Positions 36,801-36,881 of a stretch of 36,881 nucleotides of DNA are shown piece after piece. The notes beneath the pieces are model-generated. The model saw only the letters and a list, made by a program, of their open reading frames with translations. It was not told where the DNA came from and ran no database searches. This stretch comes from an uncultured Gammaproteobacteria bacterium. Lineage in GTDB: Bacteria; Pseudomonadota; Gammaproteobacteria; Pseudomonadales; UBA5518. The translations under genes were made by a program, and so were the position numbers. The first letter of the stretch is position 1. Each line of letters begins with the position of its first letter. Location: the NCBI GenBank assembly GCA_903928015.1, contig CAIYPF010000006.1, positions 1-36,881 on the forward strand, written 5' to 3'.

Positions 36801-36881
36801 GCCACCAGCGCCCACCTTCCTCGCCTTCCCCCCGCCGAATTGATTTACGCTTTGCCTCCCGATCCACTCTGCTGGAGCAGA
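36801..36881. other. Terminal intergenic tail, nothing recognised
   Basis: I see no gene start, hairpin or repeat after the serine hydrolase stop. The stretch ends in 'CTGCTGGAGCAGA', which may precede a gene outside the window. Confidence 0.3.

Overview
The window is a dense, high-G+C stretch of bacterial chromosome, best read as a gammaproteobacterium. Supporting this are the block argD-argF / grxD / rnt / pyrC / motY / argG, which resembles the neighbourhood in Pseudomonas; a MotY-type polar-flagellum protein; a DinG helicase with its Fe-S cysteines; and a TonB-dependent receptor of the 'EEIIVTAQKR' type common in marine gammaproteobacteria. I lean towards a Halieaceae-like or related marine lineage, but that is inference. 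I see no tRNA, rRNA, CRISPR array, phage or transposase gene. The only mobile-type DNA is a family of small REP-like palindromes.

Layout. 1-7.4 kb is accessory metabolism: a luciferase-like oxidoreductase with a methionine-type aminotransferase, a diiron ferritin-like protein divergent from an AraC regulator, an enoyl-CoA hydratase-family protein, a PlsC-like acyltransferase and a metallo-beta-lactamase (MBL) fold hydrolase. 7.4-13.2 kb holds a DinG-type helicase, a large TonB receptor with a clear sigma70 promoter, and a YcbL-like MBL hydrolase. 13.2-17.0 kb is a leftward operon: a DTGA-motif lipoprotein protease, an inactive transglutaminase fused to seven membrane helices, a RimK-like ATP-grasp ligase, and a secreted four-cysteine protein. 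17.1-19 kb has a small unknown ORF and glpK. 19-29 kb is the arginine/pyrimidine housekeeping block (argF, argD, grxD, rnt, pyrC, motY, an SDR, an M23 peptidase, argG, prfC). 29.2-33.3 kb is a four-gene MacB/DevBCA-like ABC export operon. 33.4-36.8 kb has a glutathione peroxidase facing an operon of an exonuclease/GIY-YIG fusion, a small lipoprotein and a secreted serine hydrolase.

How the genes work together. argD, argF and argG supply three arginine steps; argG is coupled by a TGATG overlap to release factor 3. pyrC and rnt overlap by ATGA. The four ABC genes form one exporter lacking only an outer-membrane channel. The ligase/7TM/protease operon looks like an envelope peptide-tagging or peptide-processing system whose substrate is unknown. 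The exonuclease/GIY-YIG gene carries a near-consensus LexA box (13 of 16 positions) just before its start, so it and the two envelope genes coupled to it are predicted to be DNA-damage inducible.

The most interesting leads are the LexA-box operon, the ATP-grasp/7TM/protease operon, the REP-like repeats with compensatory base changes (one supplies a stop codon), and a terminator-like hairpin in the argD leader.
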